Origin: DATMXT01 sp963662765
Lineage (GTDB): Bacteria; Bacillota; Clostridia; Oscillospirales; Feifaniaceae
Length of the DNA stretch: 64,000 nt
Direction: 5' to 3'
Assembly: GCA_963662765.2 (NCBI GenBank)
Contig: CAXXUP010000006.1
Location: forward strand, 186,001-250,000
Under the pieces are notes generated by a model, which saw only the letters and a list, made by a program, of their open reading frames with translations, had not been told where the DNA came from and did no database searches. Of this stretch, positions 33,819 through 42,671 are shown one piece after another. Both the position numbers and the translations under genes were made by a program. How positions within the stretch are numbered: position 1 is the first letter of the stretch; every line of letters starts with the position of its first letter.

Positions 33819-35341
33819 GTGGATATTTGATTGGCATTGACGCTGGGACAAGCCGGGTCAAAGCCGTCATATTTGACGGCACCGGTGTTGAAGTCGCCTC
33901 CTTTGCCGCTGACAACAAGGTTTACAACCCAGGGGGTAACCGGTCGGAACAGGATATGCGCGAGCTGTGGCAGGTCGTTTGCCGCTGCATCCGGCGGGTG
34001 CTGGAAGATGCGTTGCTCACGGGGGCCGACATTGCGGGCATTGGGGTGTCCGGGCAGGGCGAGGGGCTGTGGCTGGTCGACAAGGATGGCGAGCCCGTCG
34101 GCATGGCGAGACTTTGGAACGACGGCAGAGCCATTGAGACGGCCCTGTCGCTGCGCGCCATGCCCGGCATGGAGCGCACCTTCAATCTTGCGATCGGCGG
34201 CCAGCCAAAGTCCGGCACCACGATCTCTCAGGTCGTCCACGCCGCCCGCACAGAGCCGGAGCTCTTAAAAAAGGCCAGTTACATTTTTTTCTGCAAGGAC
34301 TACATCCGGTTTAAGCTGACAGACGAGCCCCATATGGAGCCGTCCGACGCCTCCACATCGCTTTTAGATCTTACGACTATGCGTCCGGCCTCCGAGCTTT
34401 TTGATACGCTCGGTGTCCCGGAGCTTACGAGGCTCATGCCCCCCATCGTGCCCTCCTGCGGCATGGCAGGGGTTATCTCAAAAGAAGCCGCAGAACTCAC
34501 GGGACTTGCCGAGGGGACGCCGGTCGGCGCCGGCATGCTCGACCTCATTTCGGCCGCGGCAGGCGCCGGTGCTGTCGACGAGGGTGACATCTGCATCACA
34601 ATGGGCACCACTTTGATGCATCAGATTGTCATGTCGAACTACGCGCCCACCCACCCCATGTCCATGAGCTGGGAGGCCCACTGCACACCCGGCCTCTTTT
34701 CGCGGCTTGCCGGTACCATGGCGGGCACCCCAAACCTCAACTGGGCGCTGTCGGTGCTCTACGGTCTTACGGAGTTTGACGCCGGATTTGTCAGCGCCTT
34801 AGAGGAGCCGCTCTCCAAAATCCCGATTGGCTCAAAAGGAGTCATTTTCCACCCTTACACGAGTGTATCGGGGGAGCGGGCGCCCTTCATTAACGAAAGC
34901 GCCTGCGGGCAGTTCTCGGGGCTCAAGTCCACCACCACAAGAGAGCAGATGCTGCGGGCGGTCTACGAGGGGGTCGTGCTCTCGTCCTACGACTGTCTGG
35001 CCGACCTCGGCGACGCGCCGGGCAGGGTCTTCCTGTCGGGCGGCGGAGCCAACAGCGCCTTTTGGGTGCAGATGCTCGCAGACTGCCTCGGCCGTGAGCT
35101 GTCAGTCTCCTCCGATAAGGAGCTCTCGGCCAAGGGCGCGGCGCTTGCCGCCGGTGTCGCCTGCGGCATGTTTGCAGATCCCTTGTCGGCCTCGCGGGGG
35201 CTCTCCCGCATCAAGGCCGTCTATACGCCCGACATGGACCGTCACCTCCGGTACGTGGAGCTCTATAAACTCTATCGGGATGTCCGGCCGAATATGTACG
35301 GTTTCTGGGACGCCAGAGCCGCCTATGTGAAGAAAGACTGA
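33815..35341 (+). CDS. FGGY-family carbohydrate kinase
   Basis: The 508-residue sugar kinase of the xylulose/erythritol/L-xylulose kinase group phosphorylates a sugar or polyol with ATP. GIDAGTSRVKAVIFDGTG is the first phosphate-binding loop. The segment GVSGQGEGLWLVDKDGEPVG places it near LyxK/EryA-like kinases. GDICITMGTTLMHQ and the C-terminal VFLSGGGANSAFWVQMLADC close the ATP site. The substrate cannot be named from sequence alone. The neighbouring dehydrogenase and aldolase suggest phosphorylation, oxidation or reduction, and carbon-carbon cleavage of one substrate. No transporter is in the operon. Confidence 0.9.
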   Translation: MSGYLIGIDAGTSRVKAVIFDGTGVEVASFAADNKVYNPGGNRSEQDMRELWQVVCRCIRRVLEDALLTGADIAGIGVSGQGEGLWLVDKDGEPVGMARLWNDGRAIETALSLRAMPGMERTFNLAIGGQPKSGTTISQVVHAARTEPELLKKASYIFFCKDYIRFKLTDEPHMEPSDASTSLLDLTTMRPASELFDTLGVPELTRLMPPIVPSCGMAGVISKEAAELTGLAEGTPVGAGMLDLISAAAGAGAVDEGDICITMGTTLMHQIVMSNYAPTHPMSMSWEAHCTPGLFSRLAGTMAGTPNLNWALSVLYGLTEFDAGFVSALEEPLSKIPIGSKGVIFHPYTSVSGERAPFINESACGQFSGLKSTTTREQMLRAVYEGVVLSSYDCLADLGDAPGRVFLSGGGANSAFWVQMLADCLGRELSVSSDKELSAKGAALAAGVACGMFADPLSASRGLSRIKAVYTPDMDRHLRYVELYKLYRDVRPNMYGFWDARAAYVKKD

Positions 35342-35368
35342 AATACTAAAATTAAGGATATGGTTGAA

Positions 35369-36397
35369 ATGCGTAAACCGCGCCTATTGCTCACGGCCGA
35401 AGTCGACGAAAACGGCATTGCGCCGCTCTTTGAGATGTGTGACGTCGTCGAGGACGGGTACCGCTTCGGACCCGTCAAGTTGACCGAAGAACAGCAAATT
35501 GAAAAGCTTCAAGGCTGCGAAATTTTCATGACAAGCTACGACGCCGTCACGGCAAAGGTCATCGAAAACGCGCCCGATTTAAAGCTTATTGTCTGCGCCC
35601 GCTCCAACCCCATCAACGTCGACTTGGCGGCAGCGAAGGCCAAAGGAATTACGGTCGTCTACACGCCGGGGCGCAACTCCGACTGCACGGCCGAGTTCGC
35701 CGTCGCCCTCATGCTCATGGTCGCCCGCAAAATCCCGCAGGCGCTGCGCCGAATTGAAGACGGGACGTATCTTTCGAACGAGCCCATACCCCAGAAGAAG
35801 GACGTCACTTGGGGGGTTGTCAACGGACACTCACCCTATAACGAACTGCAGGGCATGCAGCTCTTCGGCCGCACCTTAGGCATCGTCGGCTACGGCTCCA
35901 TCGGCCGCAGGGTCGGCCGCATCGTCCACCAGGGCTTTGGCATGTATTTGAACATTTACGACCCCTACGCAAACGATCTCGAGGTCGAGGCCCCCGGCAT
36001 CCGCAAGGTCGACTTCGAAACCTTGCTTCGGGAGTCCGACTTCATCTCCTGTCATGTCAAGCCGACACCCGCCACGACTGGGCTCTTCACGCTTGAGTGC
36101 TTCAAAAAGATGAAGCCGACGGCCTTCTTCATCAATAACGGCCGCGGCAATGTCGTCGTGGAGAAAGATTTAATCGAGGCGCTGCGGCAAAAACTCATTG
36201 CGGGCGCTGCCCTCGACGTCTTCGAAAACGAGCCGCTGGAAGCTTCACACCCCTATGTCTCGGGCGAGCTTGACAATGTCGTCATCACCCCCCATATATC
36301 GGGCGCTGCGATCGATTCCATGATCAATCACACCAAAATGGCTGTGGCGGAGGTGCGCCGCTTCATTGCCGGAGAGCCCCTGCTTTTCTCTAAATAA
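35369..36397 (+). CDS. D-2-hydroxyacid dehydrogenase (SerA/PdxB-like)
   Basis: The 342-residue NAD-dependent dehydrogenase has the Rossmann motif LGIVGYGSIGRRVGRI. The catalytic Arg lies in FINNGRGNVVVE (N-x-x-R-G), the Glu in DVFENEPLE and the His in VVITPHISGAA. NARCS-like PDLKLIVCARSNPINVDL resembles PGDH-type enzymes, but there is no ACT domain, so it is not a feedback-regulated SerA. In this operon it may act on a sugar acid or phosphorylated hydroxyacid. I chose the ATG at 35369 because AAGGA lies 10 bases before it; the ATG at 35360 is too close. Confidence 0.9.
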   Translation: MRKPRLLLTAEVDENGIAPLFEMCDVVEDGYRFGPVKLTEEQQIEKLQGCEIFMTSYDAVTAKVIENAPDLKLIVCARSNPINVDLAAAKAKGITVVYTPGRNSDCTAEFAVALMLMVARKIPQALRRIEDGTYLSNEPIPQKKDVTWGVVNGHSPYNELQGMQLFGRTLGIVGYGSIGRRVGRIVHQGFGMYLNIYDPYANDLEVEAPGIRKVDFETLLRESDFISCHVKPTPATTGLFTLECFKKMKPTAFFINNGRGNVVVEKDLIEALRQKLIAGAALDVFENEPLEASHPYVSGELDNVVITPHISGAAIDSMINHTKMAVAEVRRFIAGEPLLFSK

Positions 36398-36439
36398 CAA
36401 CCATCGTTAAAACAACAACCATAGAAAGAAGGAAATTAT

Positions 36440-37099
36440 ATGTTGATGCAAAAAGAGCGTGAGGCGGTTGTCGAATACGGCAAGCTGCTGATCACCTCGG
36501 GACTTACGAAGGGCACGGGCGGCAATGTCAGCGTTGCCAACCGTGAACTCGGTTATTTTGCCCTCTCTCCCTCCGGCAAGGACTACTTCACCATTAAGCC
36601 CGAAGAGGTCGCCATCCTCGATTTCAGCGGCCAGATCATTGAAGCCCCCTTCAAGCCCTCCACCGAGCATGAGCTGCACCGCATGATCTATGTCGACCGT
36701 CCCGAGATCGGAAGTGTCATCCACGCCCACACCAATTACGCCACGACGCTCGGGTGCATGCGGTGGGAACTGCCGGCACTGCACTACCTTGTGGCACTGG
36801 CCGGCAAAAATGTCCGGTGCGCCGAGTACGCGACCTTTGGCACCAAGGAGCTGGCCGTGAACGTCGTTGCTGCCATGAAGGACCGGTTTGCAGCCATCAT
36901 GGCCAACCACGGAGTCATCACCGGCGGCAGAGACGCCTCCAACGCTTTCAAGAAGCTCGAGGAGATCGAGTACTGCTGCCAGCTATACTGGCAGGCCAAA
37001 GCCATGGGCGTTGAGCCTGTGCTGCTCTCCGACGAGGAGATGGAGAAGCACCTCGTCCTCTTCAAAACCTACGGCGACGCCGCCGTCCCCAAGGACTGA
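36440..37099 (+). CDS. Class II aldolase (fuculose-phosphate aldolase family)
   Basis: The 219-residue zinc aldolase cleaves a phosphorylated ketose or sugar acid to DHAP or an aldehyde. It shows GLTKGTGGNVSVANRE, the catalytic Glu of PSTEHELHRMIY, and the zinc pair in SVIHAHTNYATTL, with a third His in IMANHGVITGG. Members include FucA, AraD and RhaD-like proteins. The exact substrate is open. It is the last gene of the operon, 42 bases after the dehydrogenase, and is followed by a strong terminator. The start follows AAGAAGGAAATTAT. Confidence 0.92.
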   Translation: MLMQKEREAVVEYGKLLITSGLTKGTGGNVSVANRELGYFALSPSGKDYFTIKPEEVAILDFSGQIIEAPFKPSTEHELHRMIYVDRPEIGSVIHAHTNYATTLGCMRWELPALHYLVALAGKNVRCAEYATFGTKELAVNVVAAMKDRFAAIMANHGVITGGRDASNAFKKLEEIEYCCQLYWQAKAMGVEPVLLSDEEMEKHLVLFKTYGDAAVPKD

Positions 37100-37110
37100 T
37101 TTTTACGCAT

Positions 37111-37146
37111 AAAGAAAGCGCCCCGCAAACGCGGGGCGCTCTTTTT
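37111..37146 (+). terminator. Terminator of the kinase-dehydrogenase-aldolase operon
   Basis: Arms AGCGCCCCGC (37117-37126) and GCGGGGCGCT (37131-37140), loop AAAC, followed by CTTTTT. Confidence 0.95.
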
Positions 37147-37263
37147 GTCTGCTTGTCCGTCTGTGAGGGAACAAAATCCCTCAGTCGCAACAGGGAAAAC
37201 AACTCAATTCGCACCACTGGGGTTTATAATCATGGAGGGGTATTGGATACCCCCCCCATGAGG

Positions 37264-38748
37264 TCATTTGTGGTACAGCTGCTTTGTCTCGTAGTCCGGC
37301 TCGCAGGTGAGGTTCATGCCGAGCTTTCTGGCCATGTCGCTGTCGACCTGCGAGAGGATGACAGTGGAGTGCATCTCGCAATTTTCGAGCTTAGAGAGCT
37401 GAGCAAGTCCCTTGGTTGCGACGTCGGAGGTGACGGCCGAGATGGCGAGGGCGATGAGGGTCTCGTCGGTGTGCAGCCGAGGGTTGCGTCCGCCCAGAGC
37501 GTCGACCTTCAGGCGTTGGATGGGCTCAATGACGGCCGGGGAGATCATAGTGATGTCGTCCGGAATGCCGGCCAGCGCCTTGAGGGCGTTGAGCAGTGCG
37601 GCCGAAGAGGCGCCCAGCAGCGACGAAGTCTTTCCGGTTACGATGGTGCCGTCCGGCAGCTCAATGGCCGCCGCCGGCTCGCCGGTCGCGGCAGCCTTTG
37701 CTAAGGCAGGGGCCACCACTTTGCGGCGGTCCGCGTCAATGCCGGCCTGATGCATGACCATTTCAAGCTTGTACACCGTCTCGTCGTCGGCCCGGCCGAC
37801 TCTACGGTCGTACAGTCCGCGGTAATAGCGGCGCACGATCTCGTCTTGTGCCGCCTCGCGGCAGGCCTCGTCGTCGATGATGGCGTAGCCTGCCATGTTT
37901 ACGCCCATATCGGTTGGCGACTTATAGGGGCAAGATCCGTAAATATGCTCGAACATGGCGGACACGACGGGGAAGATCTCCACGTCACGGTTGTAATTAA
38001 CGGTGGGGGTCCCGTAGGCCTCAAGATGGAAGGAGTCGATCATATTGAAGTCGCGCAGGTCGGCCGTGGCCGCCTCATAGGCCAGGTTGACCGGATGGCG
38101 CAGCGGCAGGTTCCAGATGGGGAAAGTCTCGAACTTGGCGTAGCCCGCGCGCACTCCGCGCTTATGCTCGTGATAGAGCTGAGAGAGGCAGGTGGCCATC
38201 TTGCCGCTGCCGGGGCCGGGGGCCGTGATGACGACCAAAGGACGGCTGGTCTCAATATATTCGTTGCGGCCAAATCCCTCGTCGCTGACGATGAACGGCA
38301 CATTGGTCGGATAGCCGGCGATGGGATAATGGCGGTAAGTGGTCACACCGAGCGTTTCAAGCCGCTTAATAAAAACGTCGGCAGCTGTCTGTCCCGCATA
38401 CTGCGTGATGACTACACTGCCGACAAAAAGGCCAAGACCCCGAAAAGCGTCGATGAGGCGAAGGACGTCGGCGTCGTACGGGATGCCGAGGTCGCCGCGG
38501 AGCTTGCTCTTTACGATATCCGATGCGTTGATGGCGATGACGATTTCAGCTTGGTCGCCCATCGTTTTGAGGAGGCGAACTTTACCGTCCGGTTCAAAAC
38601 CCGGCAGCACCCGAGATGCGTGATAGTCGTCAAAGAGTTTCCCGCCGAACTCAAGGTAGAGTTTGTTGTCAAAGCCGCCGATGCGTTCGAGAATGTGCTC
38701 CGACTGCTTTTTTAAGTAAGCGTTGTTGTCGAAACCGATTTTCTTCAC
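37264..38748 (-). CDS. DUF1846 domain protein
   Basis: The 494-residue protein matches DUF1846, a conserved Firmicute family of unknown function with an available structural-genomics fold. It begins KKIGFDNNAYLKKQSEHILE. Conserved stretches are LYLEFGGKLFDDYHASRVLPG, TYRHYPIAGYPTNVPFIVSD and VVITAPGPGSGKMATCLSQ. The last resembles a nucleotide-binding loop, G-P-G-S-G-K. It stands alone on the minus strand between two plus-strand units. An enzymatic role with a nucleotide cofactor is plausible but unproven. Confidence 0.92.
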   Translation of the reverse strand: MKKIGFDNNAYLKKQSEHILERIGGFDNKLYLEFGGKLFDDYHASRVLPGFEPDGKVRLLKTMGDQAEIVIAINASDIVKSKLRGDLGIPYDADVLRLIDAFRGLGLFVGSVVITQYAGQTAADVFIKRLETLGVTTYRHYPIAGYPTNVPFIVSDEGFGRNEYIETSRPLVVITAPGPGSGKMATCLSQLYHEHKRGVRAGYAKFETFPIWNLPLRHPVNLAYEAATADLRDFNMIDSFHLEAYGTPTVNYNRDVEIFPVVSAMFEHIYGSCPYKSPTDMGVNMAGYAIIDDEACREAAQDEIVRRYYRGLYDRRVGRADDETVYKLEMVMHQAGIDADRRKVVAPALAKAAATGEPAAAIELPDGTIVTGKTSSLLGASSAALLNALKALAGIPDDITMISPAVIEPIQRLKVDALGGRNPRLHTDETLIALAISAVTSDVATKGLAQLSKLENCEMHSTVILSQVDSDMARKLGMNLTCEPDYETKQLYHK

Positions 38749-38885
38749 TTTTATTCCCCCTTTTGTATTCTTTTCTAAAAACTATAATAGCCTATCATGT
38801 GGGGTGAGCATTGTCAAGACGGTTTTTGGACAAAAAAAACCACAAATCGGACAGGCCTGACGCGCTGGTAAATTATTGATAAAAA

Positions 38886-38909
38886 ATTATTTAGAAAATT
38901 TTCTAAATA
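38886..38909. promoter_or_regulatory. Perfect 24-bp palindrome, probable SdpR operator
   Basis: The left arm TTATTTAGAAAA (38886-38897) is followed directly by its exact complement TTTTCTAAATAA (38898-38909). It abuts the -35 box of the regulator's promoter, so a bound dimer could block RNA polymerase. ArsR/SdpR-type repressors bind such AT-rich palindromes. Confidence 0.85.
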
Positions 38910-38912
38910 ACC

Positions 38913-38941
38913 TTTGACATGGACGCTTTGCCATGCTATAT
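38913..38941 (+). promoter_or_regulatory. Sigma-A promoter of the SdpR/SdpI operon
   Basis: A perfect TTGACA (38913-38918) and TATATT (38936-38941) are separated by 17 bp, 31 bases before the start codon of the regulator. Confidence 0.9.
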
Positions 38942-38972
38942 TGGTTACGCCATCAAAAAAGAGGTGAAGGAA

Positions 38973-39257
38973 ATGGGCTTTCACGAGACTTTTAAAGCAT
39001 TGGCCGACCCTGCGCGGCGGGAGATCCTTATGATGCTGCGCGGGGGCAGGATGTCGGCCGGGGAGATTGCAGCCAGATTCGATATGACGGGGGCGACGGT
39101 ATCCTATCATCTTTCGCAGCTCAGGAAGGCCAACCTCATTTACGAGACCAGAGAGAAAAATTTCATTTATTATGACTTGAACACGTCGGTGTTCGAACAG
39201 GCTATTTTGTGGCTTACACAGTTTGGAGGAGAAAAAAGTGAAGATAATGAAGAATAA
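38973..39257 (+). CDS. SdpR-like ArsR-family autorepressor
   Basis: The 94-residue winged-helix protein reads FKALADPARREILMMLRGG, then MSAGEIAARFDMTGATVSYH, the recognition helix, and LRKANLIYETREKNFIYYDL as the wing. In B. subtilis SdpR represses its own operon with the immunity protein SdpI, which senses and sequesters it. The same gene order and an overlapping start (20 bases) are seen here, but no SdpC toxin gene is present. The ATG at 38973 follows AGAGGTGAAGGA. Confidence 0.92.
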   Translation: MGFHETFKALADPARREILMMLRGGRMSAGEIAARFDMTGATVSYHLSQLRKANLIYETREKNFIYYDLNTSVFEQAILWLTQFGGEKSEDNEE

Positions 39258-39879
39258 GATGATGCTGATTGCGACGACTGCGGCCTGCCTTGCACCCATG
39301 GCGCTCGGCGCTATGTATTATAGTCAGCTCCCGCAGCGCATGGCGATTCATTTTGACTCTGCCGGCAACCCCGACAACTACGCCTCAAAGGCCTTTGTCT
39401 GCTTTGGCATGCCGGCCCTTATGGCGCTTATGAATTTGATTGTACACCTTGTGCTCGACTCCGACCCAAAAAAGGCGGGCAGCTCTCCCGTTCTGATTGC
39501 GATGGGGAAGTGGTCTATGCCCTTCACCAGCGTCTTTCTTATGCCGGTCACAATTTTTTATGCCCTCGGACGGAACGTAAATGTGGCTACAATCGTCCCA
39601 ATATTCGTAGGGCTGCTATTTATCGCAATCGGAAACTATCTTCCCAAGTGCAGGCAAAACTATACGGTGGGCATTAAATTGCCCTGGACCCTTCACAGCG
39701 AGGAGAACTGGCGGCGCACGCACCGGTTTGCCGGAGTGACCTTCATCCTGAGTGGGATTCTGATGATCGCAGCCGCCGTTGCGCCCATCAATGCCACCGG
39801 CACCATTACCGCCGTGCTCGCCTTCACCCTTGTGGGACCTGCCGTATATTCCTATTCCATGTACAAAAGAGGAATATAG
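39238..39879 (+). CDS. SdpI-like membrane protein
   Basis: The 213-residue protein has six hydrophobic segments. Landmarks are YYSQLPQRMAIHFDSAGNPD, the DUF1648-type pattern, and the SdpI-type YTVGIKLPWTLHSEENWRRT followed by HRFAGVTFILSG. SdpI confers immunity to the SDP killing factor and acts as a signal receptor. In genomes without sdpC the family may sense envelope stress. The GTG at 39238 lies 7 bases after GGAGGA; the ATG at 39247 is an alternative. It overlaps the regulator gene, so the two are co-translated. Confidence 0.9.
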   Translation: MKIMKNKMMLIATTAACLAPMALGAMYYSQLPQRMAIHFDSAGNPDNYASKAFVCFGMPALMALMNLIVHLVLDSDPKKAGSSPVLIAMGKWSMPFTSVFLMPVTIFYALGRNVNVATIVPIFVGLLFIAIGNYLPKCRQNYTVGIKLPWTLHSEENWRRTHRFAGVTFILSGILMIAAAVAPINATGTITAVLAFTLVGPAVYSYSMYKRGI

Positions 39880-39912
39880 GTTAACCCGGTAGTTTTTTTC
39901 CGGAAGATGTGA

Positions 39913-39918
39913 TATAAT
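39913..39918 (+). promoter_or_regulatory. -10 box of the penicillin-binding protein gene
   Basis: A perfect TATAAT in the context TGTGATATAAT lies 43 bases before the start codon. The -35 region (TAGTTT near 39890) is weak. Confidence 0.5.
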
Positions 39919-39960
39919 ACCAGCGGCTAATGGCAAGACTGTCCGTATGGGAGGACTTGA

Positions 39961-42564
39961 ATGGACAAGGAAAAGAAGCCGCGTACGCGCAGCAAAAAGA
40001 TGCCAACCGCGAAACAGCGCCGTACACGCCGCACGGTGCTGAGGGTGTTGGGAACCCTCGTGCTGATTGGTATGATCACAGGCACCATCCTGCTTGGTGC
40101 GTTCTATTATTACATTGTCAATTACCTCGACCCGCAGATGGACATCGACCTGTCGAGCTACAAGCTGGCCTATACCAGCGTCGTATACTATACCGACGCG
40201 CAGGGTGTCGACCACGAGCTTGAGCGCCTGTACGATACCGAAAACCGCGAGTGGGTAAGCCTGTCCCAGATACCTAAACACATGCAGGATGCTACGGTCG
40301 CCATTGAGGACGAGCGCTTTTGGAAGCACAACGGCGTCGACTGGAAGCGCACCTTTGCGGCGGTTTTCAACCTTTTAACCGGCGGGTCGGAGCGGTTTGG
40401 CGCCTCGACCATCTCACAGCAAGTCGTCAAGAACATCACCGGTGACGACGAGTATTCGATGATGCGAAAAATCGAGGAAATTCTTCGGGCCTTAAACCTC
40501 AACAAGAGATACTCCAGGGAGGAGATCCTCGAGTTTTACCTCAACACCGCCTACTTCTCACAGAACACAAACGGGGTGGAGACGGCGGCGAAGACCTATT
40601 TCGGCAAGGATGTCAGCGAGCTGTCGCTGGCCGAATCGGCATCCATCATCGGCATCACGAAGTACCCGGGGCTTTACGACCCCTTTGCTAACCCCGAAAA
40701 GAACAAGGAGCGGCAGGAGACCATTCTCTGGAAGATGCTTGACCTCGGCATGATTTCGCAGGAGGAATATGACACCGCCAAAGCCGAACCGCTTGTATTC
40801 CAGAAGGAACAGGCCCTGCAGGAGAACGCCAAGGTCCAGAGCTGGTTTGTCGACCAGGTCATACAGGATGTGCTCAAAGACCTGCAAGAGCAAAAGGGCT
40901 ACACCAAGAGCTATGCCCAGAATTTGCTCTATAAGGGCGGACTGAAGATTTACGCCACGGTCGACATTGACATTCAGAACATCATGGATGAAGTCTTTGA
41001 GGATATGTCGAGTTTTCCGACCCTCAAGGGCGACATCCAGCCCGAGGCCTCCATGGTCGTACTCGACCCTTACACCGGCGCCATCAAAGGGCTGACGGGC
41101 GGCCGTGGCAAGAAGACCGGTGCCCTGTTGCTCAACATGGCGACCCAGACAAAGCGGCAGCCAGGCTCCACCATCAAGCCGCTCTCTGTGTATGCGCCGG
41201 CCCTTGAGTATGGTATCATCACCGAGGGCAGTGTCTTCGATGACAGTCCGGTCGATGTCGCGTCGAGGTATCCCCGCAATTACGACAGCAGCTATGCGCC
41301 TTACAGCGGGCTGATTACGGTCAAGCAGGCGGTCTACCGCTCGGTCAACACCGTCCCGCTGCGGATCTTGGATGAGCTTGGCGTGCAGCGCAGTTTCGAC
41401 TTCATTACGAAAAACCTTGGCATTTCGACCCTTGTGTCGAGAGAGGTCATTAATGGCGAAGTCAAGACCGACATAGCCAGGGCCCCGCTCTCGATGGGCG
41501 CCGTCACCCACGGCGTCACCAACCTGGAGCTTGCGGCGGCATATGCCACCTTTGCCAACAAGGGCGTGTACAATAAGCCCTACGCGTATACAAAGGTGCT
41601 CGCGAGCGACGACACCGTGCTGCTTGAGCATGTCAGCGATTCGAAGATTGCCATGAGCGAGCAGACCGCCTTCCTCATCAACGACCAGCTTCAGGGCGCT
41701 GCCAAGTACGGCACCGGTACCCCGGCCCAGCTTGGCAGCATGCCGCTTGCAACCAAGACCGGTACCACCTCCGACGACAAGGACCGGTGGTTTGTCGGTT
41801 ACACCCCCTACTACGTCGGCACCGTCTGGTTTGGCTACAAGCAGCCGCAGACCATTAAATACTCGGGCACCAACCCCGCGCTTCAAGGCTGGAAAAAGGT
41901 CATGAGCCGCATTCACGAGGAGCTGCCGGTCCGCAACTTCTTTACGACCTCGGGCGTCGTGCAGGCCCAGTACTGCATGGACAGCGGCATGGCGCCGACC
42001 GACGCCTGTCGGATCGATGCCCGCGGGAACCGCATCGATACGGCCTGGTTCAAGAAGGGCACCGAGCCGACCACTCCCTGCAATGTGCATGTGATGGTCA
42101 GGATCTGCTCCGATAGCAACATGATCGCATCGCCCTACTGCCCGATTGAAAACACTAAGATCGTCGGGATGCTGAACTTCAAGCGGGAATTCCCCTATGA
42201 GATCAGCATCACCGACGCGCAGTACACCTATCTGCCCCTGCCGGTGGGGTATACACTGCCTACCGACAGCAGCGTACCGGTCTACCAAAACCTGCTGACA
42301 CCAGGCACCAACCCCGGCGCCTCCTCCGGCGTCGACGACCCCATGAACCATCTCTGCATCGTCCACTACGGCTATACGGCACCGCAGCCGGGCGATGAGG
42401 ACTATGTTGAGGGGACCGAGCCCCCCGAAGAGCCGGTAGATCCCGGCACCGGCGAGCCGGAGGATCCGGACGATCCGGGCCTTGAAGAGCCGGAGGATCC
42501 GGATGTCGAGGAGCCGGAAGACCCGGATGAGTGGGATTGGACAAAACCGCCACCGGGCGTATAA
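39961..42564 (+). CDS. Class A penicillin-binding protein (PBP1A type)
   Basis: The 867-residue bifunctional peptidoglycan synthase has a basic N-terminus with one membrane anchor (about residues 25-50). The GT51 glycosyltransferase domain shows VAIEDERFWKHNGVDW and GASTISQQVVKNIT, then RKIEEILRALNLNKRYSREE. The transpeptidase domain has the active Ser in QPGSTIKPLSVYAPAL (SxxK), SVNTVP (SxN) and ATKTGTTSDDKDRWF (KTG). The last 50 residues are a Pro/Glu/Asp tail of EEPEDPD-type repeats, probably disordered outside the membrane. It is monocistronic, with a terminator after it. Confidence 0.95.
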   Translation: MDKEKKPRTRSKKMPTAKQRRTRRTVLRVLGTLVLIGMITGTILLGAFYYYIVNYLDPQMDIDLSSYKLAYTSVVYYTDAQGVDHELERLYDTENREWVSLSQIPKHMQDATVAIEDERFWKHNGVDWKRTFAAVFNLLTGGSERFGASTISQQVVKNITGDDEYSMMRKIEEILRALNLNKRYSREEILEFYLNTAYFSQNTNGVETAAKTYFGKDVSELSLAESASIIGITKYPGLYDPFANPEKNKERQETILWKMLDLGMISQEEYDTAKAEPLVFQKEQALQENAKVQSWFVDQVIQDVLKDLQEQKGYTKSYAQNLLYKGGLKIYATVDIDIQNIMDEVFEDMSSFPTLKGDIQPEASMVVLDPYTGAIKGLTGGRGKKTGALLLNMATQTKRQPGSTIKPLSVYAPALEYGIITEGSVFDDSPVDVASRYPRNYDSSYAPYSGLITVKQAVYRSVNTVPLRILDELGVQRSFDFITKNLGISTLVSREVINGEVKTDIARAPLSMGAVTHGVTNLELAAAYATFANKGVYNKPYAYTKVLASDDTVLLEHVSDSKIAMSEQTAFLINDQLQGAAKYGTGTPAQLGSMPLATKTGTTSDDKDRWFVGYTPYYVGTVWFGYKQPQTIKYSGTNPALQGWKKVMSRIHEELPVRNFFTTSGVVQAQYCMDSGMAPTDACRIDARGNRIDTAWFKKGTEPTTPCNVHVMVRICSDSNMIASPYCPIENTKIVGMLNFKREFPYEISITDAQYTYLPLPVGYTLPTDSSVPVYQNLLTPGTNPGASSGVDDPMNHLCIVHYGYTAPQPGDEDYVEGTEPPEEPVDPGTGEPEDPDDPGLEEPEDPDVEEPEDPDEWDWTKPPPGV

Positions 42565-42582
42565 CAAGGCATAGCGCATAAT

Positions 42583-42612
42583 AAAAGCGGCAGGAGAAAC
42601 CCTGCCGCTTTT
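42583..42612 (+). terminator. Terminator of the penicillin-binding protein gene
   Basis: Arms AAAAGCGGCAGG and CCTGCCGCTTTT with a 6-base loop, lying between convergent genes. Confidence 0.92.
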
Positions 42613-42671
42613 CTATTAAGGGCACTAAGCCACTCGGGAATATCCGTCATGTGATGCCTTCTCCGCCAAAA

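Noticed and set aside
40558..42579. 673-codon minus-strand ORF antisense to the penicillin-binding protein
   Set aside because: It is a shadow caused by high third-position GC. The opposite strand encodes a complete PBP with all catalytic motifs.
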